DNA of 33,564 bases from Rhodocyclaceae bacterium (GCA_029982755.1 JARRBR010000020.1:1-33564); one strand, 5' to 3'; numbered from the stretch's first letter, positions 17,434 to 25,676 are shown. Notes: generated by a model not told the origin, from the letters alone. Numbers and translations: made by a program.

Positions 17434-18492
17434 TTGAGCGCACCCAACTCCTCCAACCAAGCCTCCCTCTCCTACCGCGACGCCGGTGTGGACATCGAAG
17501 CCGGCGACGCCCTGGTCGACCGCATCAAGCCCTTCGCCAAGCGCACCATGCGCCCCGAGGTGCTGGGCGGCATCGGCGGCTTCGGCGCGCTGTTCGAGCT
17601 GTCGAAGAAGTACAGGGAGCCGGTGCTGGTTTCCGGTACCGACGGCGTCGGCACCAAGCTCAAGCTCGCCTTCCAGCTCGACAAGCACGACACCGTCGGC
17701 CAGGACCTGGTGGCGATGAGCGTCAACGACATCCTGGTGCAGGGCGCCGAGCCGCTGTTCTTCCTCGACTACTTCGCCTGCGGCAAGCTCGACGTCGACA
17801 CCGCCGCGGACGTGGTCAAGGGCATCGCCCAGGGCTGCGAGCTGGCCGGCTGCGCGCTGATCGGCGGGGAGACCGCCGAGATGCCGGGCATGTACCCGGC
17901 GGGCGAATACGACCTCGCCGGCTTCGCGGTCGGCGCGGTCGAGAAGGCCGACATCATCGACGGCAGCAGGATCGTGCCGGGCGACGTCGTGCTCGGCCTG
18001 GCCTCGAGCGGCGCGCACTCCAACGGCTACTCGCTGATCCGCAAGATCATCGAGGTCGCCAAGCCCGACCTCGACGCCGACTTCCACGGCCGCAAGCTGC
18101 GCGACGTGGTCATGGAGCCGACCCGCATCTACGTCAAGCCGCTGCTGGCGCTGATGCAGTCGCAGCCGGGCGCGGTGAAGGGCATGGCCCACATCACCGG
18201 CGGCGGCATCACCGAGAACGTGCCGCGCATCCTGCGCGACGAACTGACCGCCCGCATCGACGCCGCGAGCTGGACCCTGCCGCCCCTGTTCCAGTGGCTG
18301 CAGAAGGAAGGCAACGTCGACATGCAGGAGATGTACCGCGTGTTCAACTGCGGCATCGGCATGGCGGTGGTGGTGGCGGCGGCCGACGCCGACGCGGCCG
18401 AAGCGGCGCTGAAGGCGGCGGGCGAGACCGTGTATCGCATCGGCCGCATCGACGCGCGCAAGGACGGCGAGGCGCAGACCATCGTCGGCTGA
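17434..18492 (+). CDS. purM: Phosphoribosylformylglycinamidine cyclo-ligase (AIR synthetase), TTG start
   Basis: PurM closes the imidazole ring of AIR in the fifth step of purine synthesis, using ATP. It has 352 residues against 345 in E. coli. Conserved blocks are [27 protein letters not shown] (phosphate/ATP binding), [21 protein letters not shown] and THITGGG-type ([14 protein letters not shown]). The start is the TTG at 17434 ([20 protein letters not shown]), chosen because AGAGGAA (17422-17428) sits a proper distance upstream. The ORF track's earlier TTG at 17404 has no Shine-Dalgarno and adds no conserved residues. It is divergent from the permease-hda operon and ends before a terminator, so it is probably monocistronic. 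Confidence 0.97.
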   Translation: MSAPNSSNQASLSYRDAGVDIEAGDALVDRIKPFAKRTMRPEVLGGIGGFGALFELSKKYREPVLVSGTDGVGTKLKLAFQLDKHDTVGQDLVAMSVNDILVQGAEPLFFLDYFACGKLDVDTAADVVKGIAQGCELAGCALIGGETAEMPGMYPAGEYDLAGFAVGAVEKADIIDGSRIVPGDVVLGLASSGAHSNGYSLIRKIIEVAKPDLDADFHGRKLRDVVMEPTRIYVKPLLALMQSQPGAVKGMAHITGGGITENVPRILRDELTARIDAASWTLPPLFQWLQKEGNVDMQEMYRVFNCGIGMAVVVAAADADAAEAALKAAGETVYRIGRIDARKDGEAQTIVG

Positions 18493-18543
18493 AGCCGGCG
18501 CACGGCTTCGTCCCGCCGGCCGGGGCAGCCGGCCGACCCGCAG

Positions 18544-18570
18544 ACCCGGCCGCGCGCCGGGTTTGTCGTT
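18544..18570 (+). terminator. Intrinsic terminator of purM
   Basis: A perfect 7-bp stem, ACCCGGC and GCCGGGT, surrounds a CGCGC loop and is followed by TTGTCGTT. A second GC-rich inverted repeat (GCCGGC...GCCGGC, 18515-18533) lies just before it. It is placed 51 nt after the purM stop and ends 15 nt before the DUF2784 start. Confidence 0.6.
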
Positions 18571-18585
18571 GATGGGAGCGCGCAG

Positions 18586-18951
18586 ATGATCCATCGCCTC
18601 GCCGCAGATGCCGTGCTGCTGCTGCATCTGGGCTTCATCCTGTTCGTGCTGCTCGGCGGCCTGCTCGCCCTGCGCTGGCGCCGGGCGCCGGTGCTGCACC
18701 TGCCGGCGGCGGCCTGGGGCCTGTACGTCGAGCTCAGCGGCAGCCTGTGCCCCCTGACGCCGCTGGAGAACCGCCTGCGCATCGCCGCCGGGGAGGCGGG
18801 CTACGCCGGCGGCTTCATCGAGCATTACCTGCTGCCGCTGATCTATCCCGCCGGCCTGACGACGGAGATCCAGTACGTTCTCGCCGCCATCGTCCTCGGC
18901 GTGAATGCGCTCGCCTACGCCTGGGTGTGGTCGGCGCGCCGGCGGCGGTGA
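18586..18951 (+). CDS. DUF2784 membrane protein
   Basis: A 121-residue inner-membrane protein of family DUF2784 (PF10861), of unknown function. It has hydrophobic segments at about 7-28, 38-52 and 92-115. The family signature is clear: LHLGFILFVLLGGLLALRW, then HLPAAAWGLYVELSGSLCPL, then TPLENRLRIAAGEAGYAGGF and IEHYLLPLIYP. The conserved Cys in CPLTPLE and the His in IEHYL are present. The ATG follows GGGAG at a proper distance. It stands alone between the purM terminator and the GHKL ATPase gene, 155 nt away; that spacer holds nothing I recognise. Confidence 0.9.
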   Translation: MIHRLAADAVLLLHLGFILFVLLGGLLALRWRRAPVLHLPAAAWGLYVELSGSLCPLTPLENRLRIAAGEAGYAGGFIEHYLLPLIYPAGLTTEIQYVLAAIVLGVNALAYAWVWSARRRR

Positions 18952-19106
18952 GCGGTGGCGGCTGCCGCGGACCGGCGCCTGTCCGGCCCGCCGGAATCGG
19001 GAGTAGCATGCAGGACAGATGCTCCACACCGTGATCCGGGCCGCGTTCCGACGAGGCCTGCAAGCGGGTGCGAGCTGAAGCTGGATAAACCCGGAAGAGG
19101 TCTGCG

Positions 19107-21008
19107 ATGGCCGTCAATGCAATCCCCGTCGACCAACGGGTCATCGACATCGACTCGCGGCGCTTCGCCTCGATCGAGAAGGCGCTGGTGGAGCTCGTCA
19201 CCAACGCCGACGACAGCTACACGCGCCTGGAGCAGGGCGGCGAACAGGTGTCCGGCGCCATCCTCGTGCGCTATGAGCGTCACCGGCGCGGCGCGCTGCT
19301 GACGGTGACGGACCAGGCCGAAGGCCTGGGCTTCGACAAGGCCTGCGCCATCCTCAGCTATGGCGGCGCCCACAGCCTGCTCGCGCAGGGCCGGGCAGGC
19401 GGGCGCGGCTACTTCGGTCGCGGTCTCAAGCAGGCGATCTTCGGCCTCGGCTACGGCTGGCTGGAGACGGTCCACGACGGACGGCTCTCGCGCATCGAGC
19501 TCTTCCGCGGCGAGGATGGCGCCTACCTCTACGACGATGGCGGCCACGACCGCGAGGCCACGGCCGCCGACCGCGAGCGCCTCGGCATTCCGCGCGACGG
19601 CACCCGGGTGGCGATCGTCATCGACAGCCCGCAGGCCAGCATCTCCCAGTTCGGCGCGCTGGTGCATGCGCTCGCCGACAACATCTACCTGCGCGACGTG
19701 CTGGACCGCCGTGCGCTCGAGGTGGTGCACCTGAAGGACGGTGCCGAGGTCGAGCGCAGCGGTCGGGTGCGCTTCGAGGAGCCGCCTGCGGTGGTGCTGC
19801 TCGGCCCCGAGGCGCCGGGCCAGTTCCAGTACGAGCACCGGAGCTGGCAATTCACGCTCACGCTCAAGCGCGCGCTGGACGCGGAGCTCGTGGCGCGCGG
19901 CGATGAGCGCACGAGCGGCCTGCTGGTACTGTCGGGCACCGCGGTGCTGGATTGCCAGTTCTTCGATTACGAGAACCAGGTCGGCACCGAGTACCTGTTC
20001 GGCACCGTGCGCTGCCCGGCGCTGGTCGAAAGGCTCGCGGCGGGCGAGGCGGTGATCAGCGACGAGCGCGCCGGACTCAACCCGAAGGCGCCGATCGTCG
20101 CCGCCTTCTACCGCGCGGTGAGCCGGATGATCGCGCCCCATGTGCAGACCGAGCAGGACAAGCTGCGCCACCTCGAGCGCGCCACCACCTCGGGGCGCAC
20201 CGCGCACATGATCGAGCACCTGCTCGAGCGCATGAACCTGGCCGCGATCCACGACTTCGGCATCGTCCATCCGTCCGCGGCGGGAGCGCCCGCAGGGGCG
20301 GATGAAGCCGAGGCGCCGGCGCCGCTGCGGTTCTCCACGCCGTTCTACTACCGCAGGCCGGACCATCCCTTCCACGTCCGGCTGCTGGTCGACCCGCAGC
20401 AGCTCGATGCGGATGCGATGCTGAGCGTGGAGGCCACCGCGAGCGCGGGCCTGCTCATCGAACCGTCGCCGGCCCCGATCCCGGTCGCCAGTCTCGGCGG
20501 CGAGGGCGCCTTGAGCTGGACCGTGACCGGCCTGGGACCCGGCGAGCGTGGCGAACTGCTGGTGCGCGCGGGCGCCTACCTCGCGTGGTGCGAGATCGTC
20601 ATCGCCGAGCACGCCTCCGGCCACGCCCACCATCCGACGGCGCATCCCCGCCATCCGGGCCGGCATCGTCCGCCCAAGGACCACGGCGAGGCGATGTTCA
20701 CCGGCTATGCCTTCCGCTGGCTGGGCAGGGAGGCGGACCGCGCGGTGTATAGCCCCGATGAGCGCCGGATCCTGATCAACACTGCCGCCCCCACCGTGCA
20801 GCTCTACGTCGATGGCCGCGGCAATTTCCGCGATTCGGCCCGGCTGCTGCTGGCGGAACTGTTCCTCGACGTCATCGCCGACGAGCTGGCGCGCTACCGC
20901 ATCGCGCGCGCCGGGCGGGCGGGGGACGTCGACGCCTTCCTCGCCGCCAAGCGCGAGATCGTCTGCCGCTACGGCAGCGATATCCACCTGTCGTTCATGG
21001 CGGGCTGA
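19107..21008 (+). CDS. Uncharacterised GHKL (Hsp90/MutL/histidine-kinase-like) ATPase
   Basis: A 633-residue soluble protein with an N-terminal Bergerat-fold ATPase domain (about 1-190). Visible motifs are the N-box EKALVELVTNADDSY (E29, N33, D36), the G1 box TDQAEGLGF (D69, G73, G75) and a glycine-rich lid GRAGGRGYFGRGLKQA (95-110). E29 is well placed to be the general base, as in MutL and Hsp90. A middle region (about 190-370) could be the S5-like transducer of GHKL proteins. A beta-rich, Ig-like stretch (about 400-500) follows, then a His-rich segment (502-526, eight His). The C-terminal block RRILINTAAPTVQLYV with RLLLAELFLDVIADELARY closes the protein. There is no kinase, DNA-binding or nuclease domain that I recognise. 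SD GGAAGAGG fixes the ATG. The function is unknown; MORC-like or chaperone-like roles are possible. Confidence 0.85.
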   Translation: MAVNAIPVDQRVIDIDSRRFASIEKALVELVTNADDSYTRLEQGGEQVSGAILVRYERHRRGALLTVTDQAEGLGFDKACAILSYGGAHSLLAQGRAGGRGYFGRGLKQAIFGLGYGWLETVHDGRLSRIELFRGEDGAYLYDDGGHDREATAADRERLGIPRDGTRVAIVIDSPQASISQFGALVHALADNIYLRDVLDRRALEVVHLKDGAEVERSGRVRFEEPPAVVLLGPEAPGQFQYEHRSWQFTLTLKRALDAELVARGDERTSGLLVLSGTAVLDCQFFDYENQVGTEYLFGTVRCPALVERLAAGEAVISDERAGLNPKAPIVAAFYRAVSRMIAPHVQTEQDKLRHLERATTSGRTAHMIEHLLERMNLAAIHDFGIVHPSAAGAPAGADEAEAPAPLRFSTPFYYRRPDHPFHVRLLVDPQQLDADAMLSVEATASAGLLIEPSPAPIPVASLGGEGALSWTVTGLGPGERGELLVRAGAYLAWCEIVIAEHASGHAHHPTAHPRHPGRHRPPKDHGEAMFTGYAFRWLGREADRAVYSPDERRILINTAAPTVQLYVDGRGNFRDSARLLLAELFLDVIADELARYRIARAGRAGDVDAFLAAKREIVCRYGSDIHLSFMAG

Positions 21009-21046
21009 GCGCTGTGGAAGTGGCGCGGGGTGCAGGCGGCGGGCGG

Positions 21047-21523
21047 ATGCGGACGGTCTGGGCGAGCGGCGTGGTCGCCGCGGCCCTTTTCATCGGGTTG
21101 AGCCTGTATCTGGCGCCGCTGCGGCCCGGCGCGATCGCACTGCAGTTCGCCTGGCAGCCGCAGACCTTCGGCGCCATCGTCCACCTGTGGCCGCCCGAGG
21201 ATCTCGTCCGTTACCGCAACCACCTCGTGATCGACAGCGTGCTGCTGCTGGCCTACGCCACCTTCGGCTGGCTGCTCGCGACCCGCAGCGGCGTCTTCCT
21301 GTCGCTCGCCCCCGCCGCGCGGCTGTTCGCGCGCCTGTGCCTGCCGCTGGCCGCGCTGTTCGACGCGGCGGAGAACGCGTTCCACTGGTGGCTGACCGAG
21401 GTGCCGCGCTTCGACACGCCGAGCACCTATGTGCTGTCGACCACCTGTTCAACGCTGAAGTGGATCCTGCTGATCGGCTTCGGCGCGCTCGTGCTGTACG
21501 CGCTGGCGCGGGCGGAGGACTGA
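21047..21523 (+). CDS. Small hypothetical membrane protein
   Basis: I do not recognise a named family. From the ATG at 21047 it has 158 residues and about four hydrophobic segments: VWASGVVAAALFIGLSLYL near the N-terminus, HLVIDSVLLLAYATFGWLLA, ARLCLPLAALFDAAENAFHWW and LKWILLIGFGALVLYALA. The pattern, with an AENA-type motif in the third helix, recurs in unannotated bacterial membrane proteins. A GTG at 21014, six bases after the ATPase stop, would add eleven residues (MEVARGAGGGR) and make coupling to the ATPase gene more likely. Neither start has a good Shine-Dalgarno. It reads into the 3' end of the oppositely oriented Mut7-C gene, 41 nt away. Confidence 0.7.
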   Translation: MRTVWASGVVAAALFIGLSLYLAPLRPGAIALQFAWQPQTFGAIVHLWPPEDLVRYRNHLVIDSVLLLAYATFGWLLATRSGVFLSLAPAARLFARLCLPLAALFDAAENAFHWWLTEVPRFDTPSTYVLSTTCSTLKWILLIGFGALVLYALARAED

Positions 21524-21564
21524 AGGGGCGGACCCGGCGGACGCAGGCGACGCGGGGCGCGGCC

Positions 21565-22467
21565 TCATTCGCCCGCCGCGCCGCAGGCCAGCAGGCGGTC
21601 CACCGCGGCGCGCATCCGCTTCCAGTGCGATCCTTCCCAGAACACCCGTCGGCAGCGGTCGCAGGTCGAGAAGCGGTCGTGCCGCGCACGCACGTCCGGT
21701 GGCAGGCGCTGCGCGATCTCGGCCTTGGCGATCGGGTGCAAGGGCGCATTGCATTGCAGGCACAGCGAGAACGGCCGCGCGCTGCGGGCGAGGTCGAGGC
21801 GCGCGAACAGCTCCGCCGCCTGGCGCTCGGGCTGCAGCGCATGGATGAAGCAGCCGTGGGTGAGCTCGCGGCGCTTCAGCAACTCGCGGTCGCGGGTCAG
21901 CACGATGCGGCCTTCGCGGCCGGCGATGGCGACGATCTCGGCATCATCGCAGTGGTTGTCGTAGAGCGTGTCGAAGCCGGTCAGGCGCAGCAGGCGCGCG
22001 AGGCCGCCGAGGTGGGCGTCGGCGATGAAGCGGGTGACGCGCAGCGGCGCGGCGCGCACGCGCAGCAGCGGCGTCACGTCGAAGGTCTCGAAGCGGGGAT
22101 AGACCGACACCCGGTCGCCGTGGCGCAGCAGGCGCTCGAAGCCGACCGATTCGCCATTGACCAGCACCAGCTCGACCTCGGTATGCGGCACGCCCAGCGC
22201 CTCGATCATGTGCTTGACCGTGGCGGCGCGGGCGCAGCGGGCCTCGAACGCGTGCCGCCGGTGATCCGGCGCGAGGAAGTCGTTGAGTTCCTCGTAGAAG
22301 CGGAACGTGGCGACGACCGGCTCGGCGTCGGTTGGGGACGTGCCGCCGTGGCCGGGCTCGGGCGTCGCGTCGGGCGTCGAATCGTGAGTGGGGTCTGGAA
22401 CGGGGTCTGGAACGGGGTCGGGAGCGGGGTCGGGAGCGGGGTCGGGAGCGGGGGCCGGGGAGGGCAT
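21565..22467 (-). CDS. Ubiquitin-like / Mut7-C RNase-fold protein
   Basis: A 300-residue protein. Residues 1-38 are a Pro/Asp-rich linker (repeats of PDPA/PDPV). Residues about 51-127 form a ubiquitin/ThiS-like fold (VVATFRFYEEL ... VELVLVNGESVGF ... DRVSVYPRF), matching Ub-Mut7C. Residues about 145-289 form the Mut7-C PIN-like domain with acidic candidates D150, D174/D175 and D193. It also carries a zinc ribbon, C236-x2-C239 and C269-x2-C272. The family is related to the C-terminal part of the Mut7 exoribonuclease; bacterial members are predicted RNases, but activity is unproven to my knowledge. The ATG at 22467 has AGGTGA upstream; the 403-residue ORF is an over-extension. It is convergent with the small membrane gene and divergent from the DUF2157 gene. 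Confidence 0.9.
   Translation of the reverse strand: MPSPAPAPDPAPDPAPDPVPDPVPDPTHDSTPDATPEPGHGGTSPTDAEPVVATFRFYEELNDFLAPDHRRHAFEARCARAATVKHMIEALGVPHTEVELVLVNGESVGFERLLRHGDRVSVYPRFETFDVTPLLRVRAAPLRVTRFIADAHLGGLARLLRLTGFDTLYDNHCDDAEIVAIAGREGRIVLTRDRELLKRRELTHGCFIHALQPERQAAELFARLDLARSARPFSLCLQCNAPLHPIAKAEIAQRLPPDVRARHDRFSTCDRCRRVFWEGSHWKRMRAAVDRLLACGAAGE
22391..22450. repeat. Five-unit 12-bp tandem repeat inside the Mut7-C gene
   Basis: Two copies of GGGTCTGGAACG are followed by three copies of GGGTCGGGAGCG on the plus strand, then a partly diverged sixth unit. The unit length is a multiple of three, so copy-number change keeps the minus-strand frame and only alters the length of the PDPA/PDPV linker at the N-terminus of the Mut7-C protein. 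Confidence 0.9.
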
Positions 22468-22582
22468 GGACGTCACCTGTCGGGCAATCCGTGACGAATC
22501 AAGCATAGCGCGCGCAGCGGCGGGCGACGGCGGTGCGGCCTTGCTGATAGGCTCGAGACTCTGCTTTTCTGCGAGTGTGCGC

Positions 22583-23569
22583 ATGACCTGGATGCCTGAA
22601 GAACGCGCGCTGCTGCTCCGGCTGGCCGAGTCGGGCGGGCTGCGTCGAGAGCAGCTCGCCGCCGCGAGCGCCCGTGCGCCGCTGCGGCCGGCGCCGGCCG
22701 AATGGGGGAGCGCGCTCGATCGGGTGTTCGCCCTCGGCGGGGCGCTGTTGCTGGCTGCGGCGGTGGTGTTCTTCATCGCCTACAACTGGGACGCGATGCA
22801 CCGCTTCGCCCGTCTCGGACTGGCGATCGGGGTGCTGGCGGCGTTCTGTGGCGGTGCGCTCCTCGCCCGCCCGGCCGGTGTGGGCTGGCGCGCGGCGCTG
22901 TTCGGCGCCTGCGTCGCGACCGGGGCGGTCCTGGCCCTGGTCGGGCAGACGTACCAGACCGGCGCCGACGTATGGGAGCTGTTCGCCGCCTGGGCGGTGC
23001 TGATGCTGCCCTTCGCGTGGGTGTCGCGCTCGACCGCGAGCTGGATGTTGTGGCTGGGTGTCGCGAACCTCGCGCTGATGCGGGCACTGTCGCAATCGGC
23101 GTGGTGGGGCGTCATCGGCACGCTGTCCGATGGGGATGAGCTGCTCGCAATCGCGGCCTTCAACCTGGTGGTGCTGCTGATCCTCGAGGCCTTCGCCGGC
23201 GTCCTCGTCGCAGCGCCGCGGCGCTGGCTGCACCGGCTGGCGGCGCTGGGCGTGCTGGGGCCCTTGTGCGCCGGTGCGATGCTCGGCTGGTGGGAGACCG
23301 AGTTCCGGGTCGTGGCGGCCGCATTCTCGGTGGTGGCGGGCGTGGCTGCGGCGGTTTACCACCGCGTGCGGCGCGACCTGCCGATCCTCGCGCTCGCCGT
23401 CTACGGCGGCATTGCGGTGCTCACCGCCGGGCTCGTGAAACTGTTGCCGGTGGCGAGCTTCTTCGGCATGAATCTGGTGGGCCTCTTCATCATCGCCGCC
23501 TCGGCCGGCGCCGGCATGTGGCTGGCGGGCCTGCATCGCGAGGCGGCCGTCGGCGGAGCGGAGCGATGA
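22583..23569 (+). CDS. DUF2157 membrane protein
   Basis: A 328-residue inner-membrane protein of family DUF2157 (PF09925), of unknown function. A soluble N-terminus of about 45 residues (MPEERALLLRLAESGGLRREQL) is followed by some ten hydrophobic segments. The family block VFFIAYNWDAMHRFARLGLAIG is at about 65-86, and QTYQTGADVWELFAAWAVL follows. The ATG at 22583 is used; a second ATG three codons later is equally possible, and no strong Shine-Dalgarno is seen. The glycine/serine-rich upstream extension in the ORF track is the antisense of the Mut7-C repeat. The stop overlaps the next start (ATGA), tying it to the DUF4401-GDYXXLXY protein. The two families are commonly adjacent, which suggests a shared membrane complex. 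Confidence 0.88.
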   Translation: MTWMPEERALLLRLAESGGLRREQLAAASARAPLRPAPAEWGSALDRVFALGGALLLAAAVVFFIAYNWDAMHRFARLGLAIGVLAAFCGGALLARPAGVGWRAALFGACVATGAVLALVGQTYQTGADVWELFAAWAVLMLPFAWVSRSTASWMLWLGVANLALMRALSQSAWWGVIGTLSDGDELLAIAAFNLVVLLILEAFAGVLVAAPRRWLHRLAALGVLGPLCAGAMLGWWETEFRVVAAAFSVVAGVAAAVYHRVRRDLPILALAVYGGIAVLTAGLVKLLPVASFFGMNLVGLFIIAASAGAGMWLAGLHREAAVGGAER

Positions 23570-25212
23570 GCGGGCGCGGGCGCCGCGCTTCGGGGACGAT
23601 GCAGGCCGCCGACGCCCTGCTTGCGGACGGGTTTCTCGACCAGGCGCAACACGCGCGGGTCGTGGCCGATGCCCGCGCGCCCTGGTGGCTGATGCTGCTG
23701 CAGACGCTGGCGGCCTGGGTGGCGTCGCTGCTGATCCTGTCGTCCTTCATGCTGCCGCTGGCCGTGGTCGGTGACAGCGCGGTGGCGCGGGCGCTCGCGG
23801 GGGCGCTGTTGTGCGCCGCGGCGATTGCACTATTCCGCCGCGAGCGCCTGTTCACCGCGCAGATGGCGCTCGCGTTCTCGCTCGCGGGCCAGGCCCTGCT
23901 GGTGTCGGCGAGCGGGCCGGGCTGGGGTGCGTTCTTCGACGGCGGGCGGCACTGGGCGGCGATCGGCGCCGGGGTGGCGGCGGCGATGATGTGGCCGCCT
24001 TCGGCGTCCCTGCATCGCAGCCTGTGCGCGGTGCTGCTCGCCGCCCACGTCGGGGCGCTGATCGGCGACGGCCCCGGCATGGAGGCCTACGCGGCGTGCC
24101 TGACCGCGGGCGTCGCCGTGCTGTGGCTGGCGCGCCCGCGCTGGGCGGGGACGGCGCACGGTGGCCGGGTGGCGGCGCTCGCGCGTGGCGGCACGGTGGC
24201 CGCGCTGGCGCTGCCGGTGATCGTCGGCCTGTCGGGCGAGGACGCCGCGCGCTGGCTGCCCGGAGCTGGCGCTTCCTTCGCACGGTCGGTGGATGTGCTG
24301 TCGATCGGTGCGGGGCTGGTGTTCGTCGCCGTGGCCTGCGCGCTCGCCAGCGCCGCCGGGCGCCGCGTCGGCGTGAGCGCGCTGGCGGCGGCGCTGGTGC
24401 TCGCCATCGTGTCGCAACCTGCGCCGGGGCTGCTGGTCGCGGCCAGCCTGGCGCTGGCCTGCTTCCACGGCGGGCACCGCGGCCTGGCGGCGCTCGCGCT
24501 CGCTGCGGCGGTGGCCTACGTCGGCGAGTACTACTACCGGCTCGACACGACGCTGCTGCTGAAATCCGGCCTGATGGCGCTCGCCGGCGCCGTGCTCCTC
24601 GCGCTTCGGCACGCGCTGCGGGCGCCGCGCGGGAAGGCGCCGGCCGTCGATGCCGCACGCGGCGAGGCTTCGGCGAGGGCGCAATCCGGGCGCGGCGAGC
24701 GTCGTGTGGGCGGCGGGCTTCGCGTGGGCGTGGTGATGGCCCTGGCGCTGGTGGTCGGGGTCGGCGTACGGGCCGTCATCGAGCGCGAGCAGGTACTGGA
24801 GCGGGGGCGCGTCGTACTCTTCGAGCTCGCGCCGGTCGATCCGCGTTCGCTGATGCAGGGGGACTACATGGCCCTGCGCTTCGCGATCGATGATGTGCTG
24901 GCGCATCGGGAGCGCGCGCCCGCCGGGCGGCCGCCGCGCTTCGCCTACCTGGATGTCGACGCCGAGGGCCGTGCGCGGCTGGCGGGCGTCGGCGACGAAC
25001 TGCCCGCGTCCGCCACGCAGGTGGCGGTGCGCATCCGCATGCGCGACGGCGCACCGAGCGTGGGACCGAACGCGTTCTTCTTCCAGGAGGGGCAGGCGGA
25101 GGTGTTCGCCGGTGCGCGCTGGGGCGAGTTGCGCGTGGCGGCCGACGGCACGGCGCTGCTCGCTGACCTGCGGGACGAAAATCTGCAGCGCCTGGGCGCG
25201 TCCCGGCGCTAG
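23566..25212 (+). CDS. DUF4401-GDYXXLXY fusion membrane protein
   Basis: A 548-residue protein that joins two families often encoded separately. Residues about 30-365 form a DUF4401-like polytopic membrane domain (LLQTLAAWVASLLILSSFMLPL and about ten further hydrophobic stretches). After a charged linker (about 370-400), one membrane segment (LRVGVVMALALVVGVGVRAVI) leads into the GDYXXLXY domain (PF14345). There LMQGDYMALRF carries the motif at 432-439, with Phe in the last Tyr position. The domain ends with an external-looking beta-rich part (FAYLDVDAEGRARL, FFFQEGQAEVFAGARWGELRV). The start overlaps the DUF2157 stop by ATGA. The function is unknown; topology suggests an envelope complex with a soluble C-terminal domain. 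Confidence 0.87.
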   Translation: MSGRGRRASGTMQAADALLADGFLDQAQHARVVADARAPWWLMLLQTLAAWVASLLILSSFMLPLAVVGDSAVARALAGALLCAAAIALFRRERLFTAQMALAFSLAGQALLVSASGPGWGAFFDGGRHWAAIGAGVAAAMMWPPSASLHRSLCAVLLAAHVGALIGDGPGMEAYAACLTAGVAVLWLARPRWAGTAHGGRVAALARGGTVAALALPVIVGLSGEDAARWLPGAGASFARSVDVLSIGAGLVFVAVACALASAAGRRVGVSALAAALVLAIVSQPAPGLLVAASLALACFHGGHRGLAALALAAAVAYVGEYYYRLDTTLLLKSGLMALAGAVLLALRHALRAPRGKAPAVDAARGEASARAQSGRGERRVGGGLRVGVVMALALVVGVGVRAVIEREQVLERGRVVLFELAPVDPRSLMQGDYMALRFAIDDVLAHRERAPAGRPPRFAYLDVDAEGRARLAGVGDELPASATQVAVRIRMRDGAPSVGPNAFFFQEGQAEVFAGARWGELRVAADGTALLADLRDENLQRLGASRR

Positions 25213-25362
25213 TGCGTGCTATGAAGGAGGAGTGGGGCGCGAGCGGTGAAGGGCCCGCGCCCCCGATCGCGCTGCGTCACGGCGCTGTGTCGGGTCCTCG
25301 CATTCCCCGCGCGGCGGCCCGATGGCGCCGAAGCCATCCGAACCTGCCTGAGGAGCACGACC

Positions 25363-25620
25363 ATGAAGATCCGCCCTCTGCCGATGACCCTCGCCATCCT
25401 CGCGGTGACGGCTGCGGTTGCCCTGGCGCTGAGCGCCGCGCCGGTCGCTGCCGATGCCACTGCCCGACCCGTCCTGGGCGTGCAGCCCGATGCCTGCGTG
25501 TGCTCGCGCGGCGTGAATCTTGGCGGTGAGCGCAGCGTGGCCTCGATGCTGTACAACTGCCAGTGCGGCGCGATGCAGTGCGTCGTCCACGGCCAGTCCG
25601 GCCAGTTGCAGTGCCGGTGA
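25363..25620 (+). CDS. Secreted small cysteine-rich protein
   Basis: An 85-residue protein with a clear Sec signal peptide: MKIRP, a hydrophobic core LAILAVTAAVALALSA, and a likely cleavage site after AAPVAA (30/31). The mature part is about 55 residues and has six cysteines in ACVCS, NCQCG, MQC and LQC, enough for three disulphides or a metal site. The ATG is preceded by GAGGAG at an 8-nt spacing, so it looks like a real gene despite its size. No family is recognised. It follows the DUF4401-GDYXXLXY gene by 150 nt; that gap holds a shadow ORF with a chance GAGGAG but nothing else I can support. Confidence 0.72.
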   Translation: MKIRPLPMTLAILAVTAAVALALSAAPVAADATARPVLGVQPDACVCSRGVNLGGERSVASMLYNCQCGAMQCVVHGQSGQLQCR

Positions 25621-25676
25621 GTGCGGGGGGCTAGGATGGATCCGGCCAGCGGGGCCGTTGCGCAGCGGAGGCGGGC

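Noticed and set aside
21565-22776. 403-residue form of the Mut7-C protein
   Set aside because: The first 103 residues are Ser/Arg/Ala-rich antisense of the DUF2157 gene; an ATG with AGGTGA at 22467 fits better.
25212-25529. 105-residue ORF with GAGGAG near its start, after the GDYXXLXY gene
   Set aside because: It overlaps the Cys-rich gene in another frame, is Pro/Arg-rich, and has no recognisable fold or signal.
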